From: Chloroflexota bacterium
GTDB lineage: Bacteria > Chloroflexota > Chloroflexia > Chloroheliales > Chloroheliaceae
Assembly: GCA_028287745.1 (NCBI GenBank)
Contig: JAQBPB010000044.1
Coordinates: forward strand, 1 to 42,819
DNA length: 42,819 nt
Reading direction: 5' to 3'
The notes under the pieces are model-generated. The model ran no database searches. It was not told the DNA's origin and saw only the letters and a list, made by a program, of their open reading frames with translations. Within the stretch, counting starts at the first letter, position 1, and every line of letters starts with the position of its first letter. Below are positions 1 through 8,125 of this stretch, piece after piece. The position numbers and the translations under genes were made by a program.

Positions 1-2
1 CC

Positions 3-1790
3 GCCCAGGCCGCTGCGCCTTCGGCCGAATCCACTTTAAGTTTTCCGCACAAATCCGGGATTGCCCCACCGGACTTCTTCGGAGTGGTCGGCCGCGACCC
101 CTGGTATGAATGGAATACCAATCCGCGTTACAACGGCTCAAACCTGGAATTCCTGGAAAATATGGCCCGGGACCTCAAATACATGGGAGCCCGCTACATA
201 CGGATTGAGTTCAAGGCCGACCCGCAACCGGGGAGGCGCGGTGGCGAGCTAAACTACGCCAAATACGACCCTTTTATCAATGACATCGCCCCGCGCTACG
301 GCCTGAAAGTGCTGGGCCTGCTCGGTTACCCTATCATCAACTGGGACAATCCTGAGAATAAAGACCTTCATTACAAATTTTACAATAATAAGCCCGACCA
401 GCCGGATGGAACCAACCCGGTCATGCGCCTCTATACGGCGCGGGCCAAAGAAATAATTGCTCATTACGGTGCCAAAGTCGCCACCTGGGAAATTCTAAAC
501 GAATTTAACTACTGGGAAGGGGTGAGCCTGCTGCCGGAGCGGATGGGAACCCTGATGGTAAACACCTACCGTGAGGGCAAAGCGGTTAACCCTAAAGCCC
601 AAATTATTGTCGGGGCGCAACTGGCCCTGCAAAAACCGGCCGCGCCCATAAATGCCATGGATTACCTGAACGACTTATACCGCTCCGCCCCGGTCCAAAA
701 ATATTATAAGGGGCTCCACACAAACCCTGACCTATCGGGGACGTTCCCCTGGGACGGGTTGGCCTGGCATCCTTACTTCACCAATGTTTTTGATGCGGTA
801 GGTAGCATTAATGAGGTGCTTAAGGCCATGCGTGGTTGGGGCGATACGAGCAGTAAGCTCTGGATTACCGAAATGGGTCTACAAGCCCCGGCCCGGCCGG
901 ATATCGAGTGCGGCACCAGTCCGGAGGAGCAAAACCAGGCGGCCCAATTAACCGATTTCTTTGTGCAGATGACTTCTACCCACCTGGATAACATTGCAGC
1001 TATCTTCTGGTTTAAGTACGAAGATTTTTATGACAGCCGGACCGGTAAGGTTGAACCCTACGGGCTGGTACGGCTACAAACCCGCAGCCCGGCTTATTAC
1101 GCGCCTTCCGGCCTGCCTACCCGCTTCAAAACGGGGTATTATGCTTACCAGAAACTGGCCGGGCCGGACTTGCCGCTGGAAAGCGTCCCGGCGCCACCGG
1201 TAGTCCAGTCCGCCAGGAATCCCGGTGCCCCACTCTATTTCAAAGAAACCGGCCATACTTTAAGCGGCCCTTTCTTGAATTACTGGCAGAAAAATGGCGG
1301 CCTGCGCCTGTTTGGGCTCCCCTGGACCGAGCCGTTTGAGGAACTCAATCCCAATGATGGCAAGCGCTACCTGGTACAGTATTTCGAACGGGAACGCTTT
1401 GAGTATCACCCGGAGTTAGCAGGAACTCCCTATGAGGTGCAACTTGGCCTGTTAGGAACGGATACGCTCCGGTTTGCCTGCAAAAGCTATCCGGCCGCCC
1501 CGGCCCCAACCTCACCGCTGCCGCCGGATAAAGGCTATTTCCAGGAGACCGGCCATTATTTGTCGGCCGGTTTCAAAGAATACTGGGAAAAGCGCGGCGG
1601 CCTGGCAATCTTCGGTTACCCGCTCAGCGAGGAAATAACCGAAATCAGCCAGAATGACGGTAAGCCCTACACCGTCCAGTACTTTGAGCGGGCCCGCTTC
1701 GAGTACCATCCCGAGGCCCCGGAAGAGTATAAAATTCAGTTAGCTTTGCTCGGCACCGAAAACCTGAAACTACGTGGCTGGTTCCAGTAA
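3..1790 (+). CDS. Glycoside hydrolase (clan GH-A, GH39/GH5-like) with two C-terminal repeats, 5' end cut by window
   Basis: The frame is open from base 3, so the true start and any signal peptide lie upstream. Counting from the internal GTG at 84, a TIM-barrel-type glycosidase domain fills about residues 1-370. The likely acid/base Glu is E140 in the WEILNEF context (the NE motif of clan GH-A) and the likely nucleophile is E263 in WITEMG. Two copies of a repeat of about 75 residues follow, near residues 383-458 and 476-560. Each has YF-x-ETGH, an FG-x-P turn and a VQYFER-x-RFEYHP stretch. Such repeats are common on extracytoplasmic proteins of Chloroflexota and may bind carbohydrate or cell wall; that role is inferred. 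Substrate cannot be told. The downstream gap is long, so the gene probably ends its operon. Confidence 0.8.
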   Translation, partial: AQAAAPSAESTLSFPHKSGIAPPDFFGVVGRDPWYEWNTNPRYNGSNLEFLENMARDLKYMGARYIRIEFKADPQPGRRGGELNYAKYDPFINDIAPRYGLKVLGLLGYPIINWDNPENKDLHYKFYNNKPDQPDGTNPVMRLYTARAKEIIAHYGAKVATWEILNEFNYWEGVSLLPERMGTLMVNTYREGKAVNPKAQIIVGAQLALQKPAAPINAMDYLNDLYRSAPVQKYYKGLHTNPDLSGTFPWDGLAWHPYFTNVFDAVGSINEVLKAMRGWGDTSSKLWITEMGLQAPARPDIECGTSPEEQNQAAQLTDFFVQMTSTHLDNIAAIFWFKYEDFYDSRTGKVEPYGLVRLQTRSPAYYAPSGLPTRFKTGYYAYQKLAGPDLPLESVPAPPVVQSARNPGAPLYFKETGHTLSGPFLNYWQKNGGLRLFGLPWTEPFEELNPNDGKRYLVQYFERERFEYHPELAGTPYEVQLGLLGTDTLRFACKSYPAAPAPTSPLPPDKGYFQETGHYLSAGFKEYWEKRGGLAIFGYPLSEEITEISQNDGKPYTVQYFERARFEYHPEAPEEYKIQLALLGTENLKLRGWFQ

Positions 1791-1800
1791 TTTTATCTGG

Positions 1801-1832
1801 CTTATTTTCCGGCAATGAACCTGGAAAATAAG
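1801..1832 (+). terminator. Hairpin downstream of the glycoside hydrolase gene
   Basis: A perfect 10-bp inverted repeat (CTTATTTTCC at 1801-1810, GGAAAATAAG at 1823-1832) starts 10 bases after the stop codon. There is no clear T-run after it, so it may be a weak terminator or a 3' end-stabilising hairpin. Confidence 0.45.
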
Positions 1833-2313
1833 CTCGGAACCTTGAATCCTGCAATAACTTTCATTTTGCAAGGCTGGCTCTAAAGCCGCATGGTCTTATC
1901 TCCAGACCAAAATCGCAAATAAACGGGATACCGGCCAGATTTTTTATAGCTTATACCAGGCTTATTTGATATAATCTTTTTAATGTTCTTTTTTCTTTAA
2001 AGTTTTTACGGCGAAACCCGGTTTAAATTACTCTAAAAGGATATAAAAGCCTTTAAAGTTTGATTATGCCTTCCTGAGAGTTTCCAACAGGGCTTTTGCA
2101 GCCTCGAATTGGGCCGGGCGGACCGCCTTATCCATGTCCCGGTGTCCAACAAAAAAAGTTACCAGGGTCTAAGGAAATTCCGGCCGGGTTAAAATGTCCT
2201 GTGGGCGCAACCGGGATTCGACCGCCGGTACAATTTAGAATAGTTTCTGGTGAATATAGAAAAGCCGCTTAATTTATTTACAAACCCACTACCCTTCGGA
2301 GCAGGAGCCTTGC
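1833..2313. other. Intergenic stretch with one possible degraded coding fragment
   Basis: No intact gene is seen here. The part up to about 2060 is AT-rich and shows nothing recognisable. The part from 2064 to about 2236 reads like the end of a protein on the minus strand (listed separately). The nuclease-helicase start follows at 2314. Confidence 0.6.
2064..2236 (-). pseudogene. Possible 3' remnant of an unidentified gene
   Basis: On the minus strand one frame reads about 57 codons, broken by a single TAG near 2169-2171, and ends at a TAA at 2064-2066. Codon use looks genuine. The last part, ending FEAAKALLETLRKA, looks like an amphipathic C-terminal helix. It is preceded by VGHRDMDKAVRP. 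A stop codon closes the frame just upstream of 2236 and no start codon or ribosome binding site is visible. I do not recognise the family. It could be a decayed gene end or a chance open frame. Confidence 0.35.
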
Positions 2314-5300
2314 ATGCCTAACCGGCTAACAGATGCCGTCAACCACGAACGGCGTAGGATTTCACCGACCGATATTTCCCAATATATTCGCCTGGAACAG
2401 TGCAAGCGCTACCTGGCGCTGCGGCTCAAAGAACGTTCGACCGGGCGCAGCTTGCTGACGCAGTATGGTGTGACACCCGAAGCGATGAGTCCCCTCTTGA
2501 CCCGGGCCGGTGCTTCCTTTGAAAATATTGTGGAAGCCGGGATAGCCAATCATTATGCTACCTCCAAATTTACCCGCCTGCCCGGTAAGAACTTTACCCA
2601 CAACCAGGAGGTCGTTGAACTGGCCCGGCAACTCCAACCGGGTAGGACGGCTGTATTGTTCCAACTCCGTTTGGAAGTTGAGGTCAGCGGCTGGGAAATG
2701 CGAGGCGACCTGGACATCTTGCGGCTGCAACGCGACTCATCCGGCAATCTAAGCTTTATCATTGCCGATATGAAAAGTTCGGCCGGGCCAAAGGTCGAAC
2801 ACCGCCTGCAAGTGGCTTTCTACCACGTTATGGTCGAAACCCTCTTCGAGCAGTCCGGTCTGGACCTCTGCCAGAAACAGACCGCCATCCTCTACCGGGG
2901 ACCGATGGGAGCCGCCGTGGAAAAGTTAAGCCCGGAAGATGCCCAGTTACGCGAAGCTCACCGGGCAGCGGCCCAGGCTATTTTCGGGCTGGGCGAGCAT
3001 TACCTGGAAGTAATCACCGACCCGGCGGCCTACCTGGCCGAGGTTGAAAACCTGGTTACCGGGCCGGATTCGGAAGCCTTCCGGCTCTGGCTCGCTCCCC
3101 TGGAGGCCAGCCCCTTTCACCTGTCCATCAAATGCGATTCGTGCATTTACAACCCCTTTTGTATGAAGTGGACCGCCGAACACGACGACCTCTCGCTGCT
3201 CCCGCACCTTACCAGGGTTGATAAAGAAGCCTTACGCCGCAACGGTATCCAGACCGTCCAGGAACTGGCCCACCTCAAAGAATTACCCCAGGCCAGCAAG
3301 GAACTGGTAGTTGCTGCGGGCAAGGAAGAAGCCAACCGCCGCCTGGCTACCACCTGGCCGGTCGGACCGCGCGTAGACGAACTGATTCACCGGGCCAGGC
3401 TGTACCGCAAATGGAAAGGCGAACCGCTGGAAGCCCTGCGCTACATTCCCAGTGTCGGACATGGCTCGCTGCCCTACTCGGACGAAAACCAAAACCCCAA
3501 TTTAATCCGGGTGTACCTGGACGCCCAGCAGGATTACCTGGAAAACCGGGTCTTTTTGCTGGGTGCCCTGGTGGTCGCTTCAGAAGGCGGCCAGGAACCA
3601 CCGGCCCGGCGGCGCAGCATTGTCCGATTGACTGCCACCCCACCGGACACATCGGAGAAGGAAGCGGCCCTGTTTCTGGACTGGATTGAACAGACCATGC
3701 AGGCGCTGGTAGAAGTAGCCGCCCCGGACTCCAACGGCGAAGCCAAAGCCCCGATCCACCTGATTTTCTATGATAAATGGTCCCAGCAGGTGCTGTTGGA
3801 AGGGTTATCGCGGCACCTGCCAAAAATCCTGGGGGCGACTCCGCTGTACGACTTTCTGACGCAACTGGCGGCTTTCGATTCGCCGGTAGCATCCTACCTG
3901 GAAAATGAAATCCGCGAACTGAAGAATTTCCCGATGGTCTGCCAGTCCTTACAGGCAGTGTCGGCATACTTGGGATTTAATTGGCGGGAAGAAATTAACT
4001 ACCGCGAGATTTTCAAGGAAAGGATCTTTGATTTCTGGGGCAAGCTACCTGAAGAAAACCTGGAAGCCGGGCAATCCCCCTGGTACACTTTCAAAGCCCG
4101 CTTTAACAGCCAGATTCCGCTGGAATACGCTTACGCGGCCTGGAACGAACTGGCCGCGCCCCTGCCCGGCCAGCCGGATACCTTTACGCCCTACCGGACT
4201 GCAACCCTCTCTTTGCTGACCGGCTTTGAGGCGCGCCGCATGGAAGCCCTGGAATGGATTGTCAAAGATTTCAGGGGCAATAACCTGACCGAAAAGACCA
4301 CCTTTAACCTGCCCGACCTGGCGACCTTTCAGCAAAAAGCCCGGACCCTGGCCCACGCCCTGCAAGAGTTTGTGACTATCGAGCGGCACGTAGAACTGGG
4401 CGCCTGGAAAGCCACCCGCAACCTGTCGCCGGAACGCCGCATGCTGATGGGCGAAACTTTGCTGGTGCGCTACCTGGAAACCGACCAGACCGCCGGGATT
4501 GCCGAGCGCAACCGGGATAACCAGCAACGCCAGGCCCTGTACCAGCAGTACAGGAATGAATACAAAGCGGCTAAACCTGATGCCAAAAAGGTCATGTTAT
4601 CAAAGGAGCAAAAAGCAGCCTCGGACTGGTCGCACGAGAATATGCGCTTCCGGCTACGCCTCGAAACCGGCGGCGTCAGTTGCAGCGCCGAGGAAGCCCT
4701 GGCCCTGAGCAACCTGCGCGAGGGCGAAACCGCGATATTTTTCTCCCGGTGGACTTCGGACGAACGCCTGCCGCCGGAAGAACGTACCCCCAACACGCCT
4801 ACGCCCAAGCAGATGCTTTACGGCATGCGCGTTACGATTGCCCGGATTTACAGCCAACCGGCCGGGCCGGGCCAGCCCGCAACCGCTTTTATCGAAATAG
4901 AGCCGCAAAAGTCTTTCGGGAAAGCCGAAGGCTATGTTTTCTCATCTATTGATAAGCCGCTCGAACCAGGCCAGGTCTATACGCTCGACCCGGACATTAA
5001 CAACTGGTATACCTACTGGAACTTCCAGGTTGCCCAGGGTTTGAGCCAGTTGGAGGACCATGCCTCCACCGGGACCAACGCCCTGTACAGCCGCCTGGCC
5101 AGGCCTTCTAACCGGCCGCTGGACCGGCCCGAAGAAGCCCTGGCCGGACAGAGCCGCTTTATGGAGGGCCTCAAAGCCTTTGACCAGGCCGGTCTTTTGC
5201 ACGATTTCGAGGATAGTAAGGAAAAATACATCGGGCAGCACGGCGCGGACCCGGTAATCCTGGTCCAGGGACCGCCCGGCACCGGCAAGAGTTACTCGAC

Positions 5301-6636
5301 CGGCTTCGCAATCTTCGCCCGTTTGCAGGGCGCAATGGCAGCCGGGTTAGATTTCAGGGTAATGCTGGCCTGCAAGACCCACGCGGCTACAGATGTCTTG
5401 CTGGAAAACGTCCTGGTGGTCCGCAATAAGTTAGGCGAAATCCAGGCGCGCCACCCGGCCATGTTCGACCGCTATTTCGACCGGCGCTTGCTGGATGTGG
5501 CGCTCTACCGGGTGGCCGCTAAAAAAGAGAGCCAGCCCGGTATCGAAGCATTAGCCAAAGATGGCGAAAAAGCCAAAGGTGAACCCAGCAACCGCCAGGT
5601 TATCCTGGCGAATCCCTGGTGCGTGACGGCGGCGACCCCTGGCGGGATTTACGGCATGCGGGAAAAGAAGGGCGATATTTTCACCCAGCAGTTTGCCGAC
5701 TGCCTGGTGCTGGATGAAGCCTCGCAAATGAACCTGCCCGAAGCGGCCATGGCCTCGCTGGCCCTTAAATCCAGCGGCCAGCTAATCGTGGTGGGCGACC
5801 ACCGCCAGATGCCGCCGATTATCAAACACGACTGGGAGGGCGAGCCGCGCCGGACCTTCCAGGAATACAAGTCGTATCGTTCCCTGTTTGAAACTTTGAT
5901 GGCCCTGGACCCGGCCCCACCCATGATAAAGTTCGCACGGTCTTTCCGGCTGCACGCCGCGATGGCCGAGTTTTTGCGCCGGGAAATCTATTCCAAAGAC
6001 CTTATTAACTATCATTCCCTGAAACAGGACTTGTTGACCGGCCCCGTCCAGACTGGCGCTTTCCTGGCCGCCGTGCTGCACCCGGATTACCCGCTGGTGG
6101 TAATCACGCATACCGAGGACCAGAGCCAGACCCGCAACCTGTTTGAACAAAAATTGATCGGGCCAATCCTGGAAACGCTGGCGACCGAATACGGGCTGGA
6201 TGCGCGAGATGGAATGGGAGTGGTGGTGCCGCACCGGGCCCAGCGCGCCGCCTTGCAACAAATCTTTGCCAGGCTCACGCCGGAAGGTGCTGAAACAACT
6301 TCACCGGCCGCATCGGCGGTTGATACGGTCGAACGCTTCCAGGGCGGCGAGCGACAGGTAATCCTTGTCAGCGCGACCGAAAGCGATAAAGATTACTTGC
6401 TACAGGCCGGTGAATTTTTGTATGACCCCCGGCGGTTGACGGTTGCCATCAGCCGGGCTAAGCGCAAGATGATCCTGGTTGCCGCTCAATCAATCTTTAC
6501 CCTGTTTAGTCCGGCGGAAGAAGCTTTCGCTAACAGTCAGATATGGAAAAATTTATTGCGCCAGACCTGTACGGTCCCGCTCTGGAGTGGCGAACTGGAC
6601 GGGCAACGCGTCGAAGTCTGGGGAAACAAAGCATAA
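2314..6636 (+). CDS. RecB-like nuclease fused to DNA2/UPF1-type SF1 helicase (TM0106-like)
   Basis: This 1440-residue protein probably unwinds and cuts DNA. The N-terminal third is a PD-(D/E)XK nuclease: D132 and D134 in RGDLD, then D152-M-K154 as the D-x-K motif. Four cysteines (C30, C274, C277, C283) match the 4Fe-4S pattern of Cas4/AddB/Dna2-type nucleases. The C-terminal part is a superfamily 1 helicase with Walker A GPPGTGKS at 986-993, Walker B D1134-E1135, a GDHRQMPP motif, VERFQGGE and the AISRAKR arginine-finger motif. The middle (about 300-950) has no motif I recognise. The order matches the TM0106-family nuclease-helicase proteins; cellular role is inferred to be DNA repair or foreign-DNA processing. 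The ATG has a GGAGCAGGAG stretch at 2298-2307. The PP-loop gene begins 21 bases after its stop, so the two are probably cotranscribed. Confidence 0.85.
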   Translation: MPNRLTDAVNHERRRISPTDISQYIRLEQCKRYLALRLKERSTGRSLLTQYGVTPEAMSPLLTRAGASFENIVEAGIANHYATSKFTRLPGKNFTHNQEVVELARQLQPGRTAVLFQLRLEVEVSGWEMRGDLDILRLQRDSSGNLSFIIADMKSSAGPKVEHRLQVAFYHVMVETLFEQSGLDLCQKQTAILYRGPMGAAVEKLSPEDAQLREAHRAAAQAIFGLGEHYLEVITDPAAYLAEVENLVTGPDSEAFRLWLAPLEASPFHLSIKCDSCIYNPFCMKWTAEHDDLSLLPHLTRVDKEALRRNGIQTVQELAHLKELPQASKELVVAAGKEEANRRLATTWPVGPRVDELIHRARLYRKWKGEPLEALRYIPSVGHGSLPYSDENQNPNLIRVYLDAQQDYLENRVFLLGALVVASEGGQEPPARRRSIVRLTATPPDTSEKEAALFLDWIEQTMQALVEVAAPDSNGEAKAPIHLIFYDKWSQQVLLEGLSRHLPKILGATPLYDFLTQLAAFDSPVASYLENEIRELKNFPMVCQSLQAVSAYLGFNWREEINYREIFKERIFDFWGKLPEENLEAGQSPWYTFKARFNSQIPLEYAYAAWNELAAPLPGQPDTFTPYRTATLSLLTGFEARRMEALEWIVKDFRGNNLTEKTTFNLPDLATFQQKARTLAHALQEFVTIERHVELGAWKATRNLSPERRMLMGETLLVRYLETDQTAGIAERNRDNQQRQALYQQYRNEYKAAKPDAKKVMLSKEQKAASDWSHENMRFRLRLETGGVSCSAEEALALSNLREGETAIFFSRWTSDERLPPEERTPNTPTPKQMLYGMRVTIARIYSQPAGPGQPATAFIEIEPQKSFGKAEGYVFSSIDKPLEPGQVYTLDPDINNWYTYWNFQVAQGLSQLEDHASTGTNALYSRLARPSNRPLDRPEEALAGQSRFMEGLKAFDQAGLLHDFEDSKEKYIGQHGADPVILVQGPPGTGKSYSTGFAIFARLQGAMAAGLDFRVMLACKTHAATDVLLENVLVVRNKLGEIQARHPAMFDRYFDRRLLDVALYRVAAKKESQPGIEALAKDGEKAKGEPSNRQVILANPWCVTAATPGGIYGMREKKGDIFTQQFADCLVLDEASQMNLPEAAMASLALKSSGQLIVVGDHRQMPPIIKHDWEGEPRRTFQEYKSYRSLFETLMALDPAPPMIKFARSFRLHAAMAEFLRREIYSKDLINYHSLKQDLLTGPVQTGAFLAAVLHPDYPLVVITHTEDQSQTRNLFEQKLIGPILETLATEYGLDARDGMGVVVPHRAQRAALQQIFARLTPEGAETTSPAASAVDTVERFQGGERQVILVSATESDKDYLLQAGEFLYDPRRLTVAISRAKRKMILVAAQSIFTLFSPAEEAFANSQIWKNLLRQTCTVPLWSGELDGQRVEVWGNKA

Positions 6637-6657
6637 TAATCGAAAGGAAAAGGTAGC

Positions 6658-8082
6658 GTGAATACCGTCAGTGACCGTCAGGTTGTTAAACTGGGGCCAG
6701 GGAAAGTTAAAGCCTCCGCCCGGATCAATTTGAACGGTCAAACTCACGAAGTAAGTTTTATAATCCAGGGGGACTCGGTCTACGAAGGAATCGAGCCGTT
6801 TTTAACTCTGGCACTACTTCCGGCCATGGCTTCAAACCAGCCTATCGAATTGGACGAACCGGCTTCACCCCGCCTGTTAAAGGGTTTCAATATAGTCCAG
6901 GATGTTTTCACCAATTGGGATAAACAGTTTCACCGGATAGCGGTGAAGGTACCTGCTAAAACCCTACCGGCCCCGAAAAAGCCGGGAATTACCGGCAAGT
7001 TACCGGCCGGGATTTACCCCAATCTTAAAACATCGGCCAGGTTCCTGCGGCAAAACCTCAACAAAAAAACCCTCAAAAGGGCCTGGCAGGACCGGGCCAG
7101 CCTTTTAAAAGGCCAACCCGGCAGCGGGCCGCAAGATACCCGCAAGGTCGCCTGCTTCTTTTCCGGTGGGGTCGATTCTTTTTACACGCTGCTGAAAAAT
7201 TCGGCAGAAATTGACACCCTGATATTTGTCAGCGGCGGGTTTGATGTCTACCCGCACCCGGATAACGGTGAATTACGCCGGATGATAACAGAGCGCTTGC
7301 GGCAGGTAGCCCGGGAAATGGGAAAGGAATTTATTGAGGTTGAAGCCGACCTGCAAAACTTCAGTGATAATTATGTAAACTGGTTTTATTATTACGGCTC
7401 GGCCATGGGTGCGCTGGCGCAACTGCTTTCAAACCGGTTTAAGAAAATTTACATAGCCTCATCCTACCCTTATAACAACTTGAAACCCTGCGGGTCGAAC
7501 CCCATTAGCGACCCTTTATGGCGTACCGAAGCCCTGGAAATCATCCATGACGGCTGCGAGTCCTACCGGGCTAAAAAGGTGGTAACGATAGCAAAGTCTC
7601 CTATTGCGGTCAGTAACTTGCGGGTCTGCCAGAATTATGGTGAAAACCGGGAATACAACTGCGGCAAATGCGAAAAATGTCTCAGGACGATGGCAGTCCT
7701 GCAGGCCCAGGGGATATTGGAAAATTCGGCTTTCCCATCAACTATTAACCTGGAAGCAATTTCTACGGTGGATTTACCCGAACATCTCACCAGGTCGTGG
7801 AAAGATATTTTGGGCCTGTTGAATGAAACCGGCAAAGAACCTGAATTGGCCCGGGTCATCAGGGAGCGGATTACGAAGTTGCCCGGCACCGGTATTGAAG
7901 AAAAGATTGCAGCCCTGGAAGAAGAATTAGCGCGGCAGGAACGCCTTTATACAAAACAAAAAGCCTGGGCCAGGAGCCTGGAAGCCCATAACGTCTGGCT
8001 GACCGAGCAATATGAAACGGCTACCCGGTGGGGCCAGAGCCTGGAAAATGAAATTTTAGCCAGGCAAAAAAAACGGGCCTGA
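6658..8082 (+). CDS. QueC-like PP-loop ATP pyrophosphatase with C-terminal coiled coil
   Basis: Residues about 1-110 form a beta-rich N-terminal domain I cannot name. A PP-loop ATPase domain follows, with the signature SGGVDS at 169-174. A cysteine set (C324, C335, C338, C341; the last three as CGKCEKC) resembles the zinc site of QueC, the preQ0 synthase. The last 60 residues are Glu/Lys/Arg-rich and should form a coiled coil. QueC itself is about 220-240 residues, so this 474-residue protein is a different family member. Such enzymes adenylate a carboxylate or amide before amidation or similar chemistry; the substrate here is unknown. Relatives occur in polysaccharide clusters and QueC-like proteins also occur in defence operons (QatC, type IV CBASS). 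The GTG start has GAAAGGAAAAGG upstream. The gene is coupled to the nuclease-helicase. Confidence 0.75.
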   Translation: MNTVSDRQVVKLGPGKVKASARINLNGQTHEVSFIIQGDSVYEGIEPFLTLALLPAMASNQPIELDEPASPRLLKGFNIVQDVFTNWDKQFHRIAVKVPAKTLPAPKKPGITGKLPAGIYPNLKTSARFLRQNLNKKTLKRAWQDRASLLKGQPGSGPQDTRKVACFFSGGVDSFYTLLKNSAEIDTLIFVSGGFDVYPHPDNGELRRMITERLRQVAREMGKEFIEVEADLQNFSDNYVNWFYYYGSAMGALAQLLSNRFKKIYIASSYPYNNLKPCGSNPISDPLWRTEALEIIHDGCESYRAKKVVTIAKSPIAVSNLRVCQNYGENREYNCGKCEKCLRTMAVLQAQGILENSAFPSTINLEAISTVDLPEHLTRSWKDILGLLNETGKEPELARVIRERITKLPGTGIEEKIAALEEELARQERLYTKQKAWARSLEAHNVWLTEQYETATRWGQSLENEILARQKKRA

Positions 8083-8125
8083 TCAGGCCCCTATTGCTAA
8101 ACCGGCCGGTCAAATCAGGCCGGTT
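8075..8125. terminator. Paired hairpins between convergent genes
   Basis: Two hairpins fill the 27-base gap and run into both genes. The first is a perfect palindrome (GGGCCTGATCAGGCCC, 8075-8090) that contains the plus-strand stop codon. The second (AACCGGCC at 8100-8107 with GGCCGGTT at 8118-8125) covers the minus-strand stop. Together they probably end transcription from both sides. Confidence 0.6.

Noticed and set aside
2200..2226. tRNA-like GGGATTCGACC stretch
   Set aside because: It resembles a T-loop by eye, but no cloverleaf with acceptor and anticodon stems could be formed around it.
3347..3967. Antisense open frame of 206 codons opposite the nuclease-helicase gene
   Set aside because: It lies inside a clear coding gene, is rich in Pro/Arg/Ser as expected of antisense GC-rich DNA, and shows no motif.
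2314..6636. Cas4 or CRISPR link for the Fe-S nuclease
   Set aside because: The Cys and D-x-K pattern is shared by Cas4, Dna2 and TM0106 proteins. There is no CRISPR array or other cas gene in the window.
6658..8082. A full 7-deazaguanine DNA modification (Dpd) or Qat system
   Set aside because: Only the QueC-like gene is present. No DpdA, QueD/E or QatA/B/D-like gene lies next to it.
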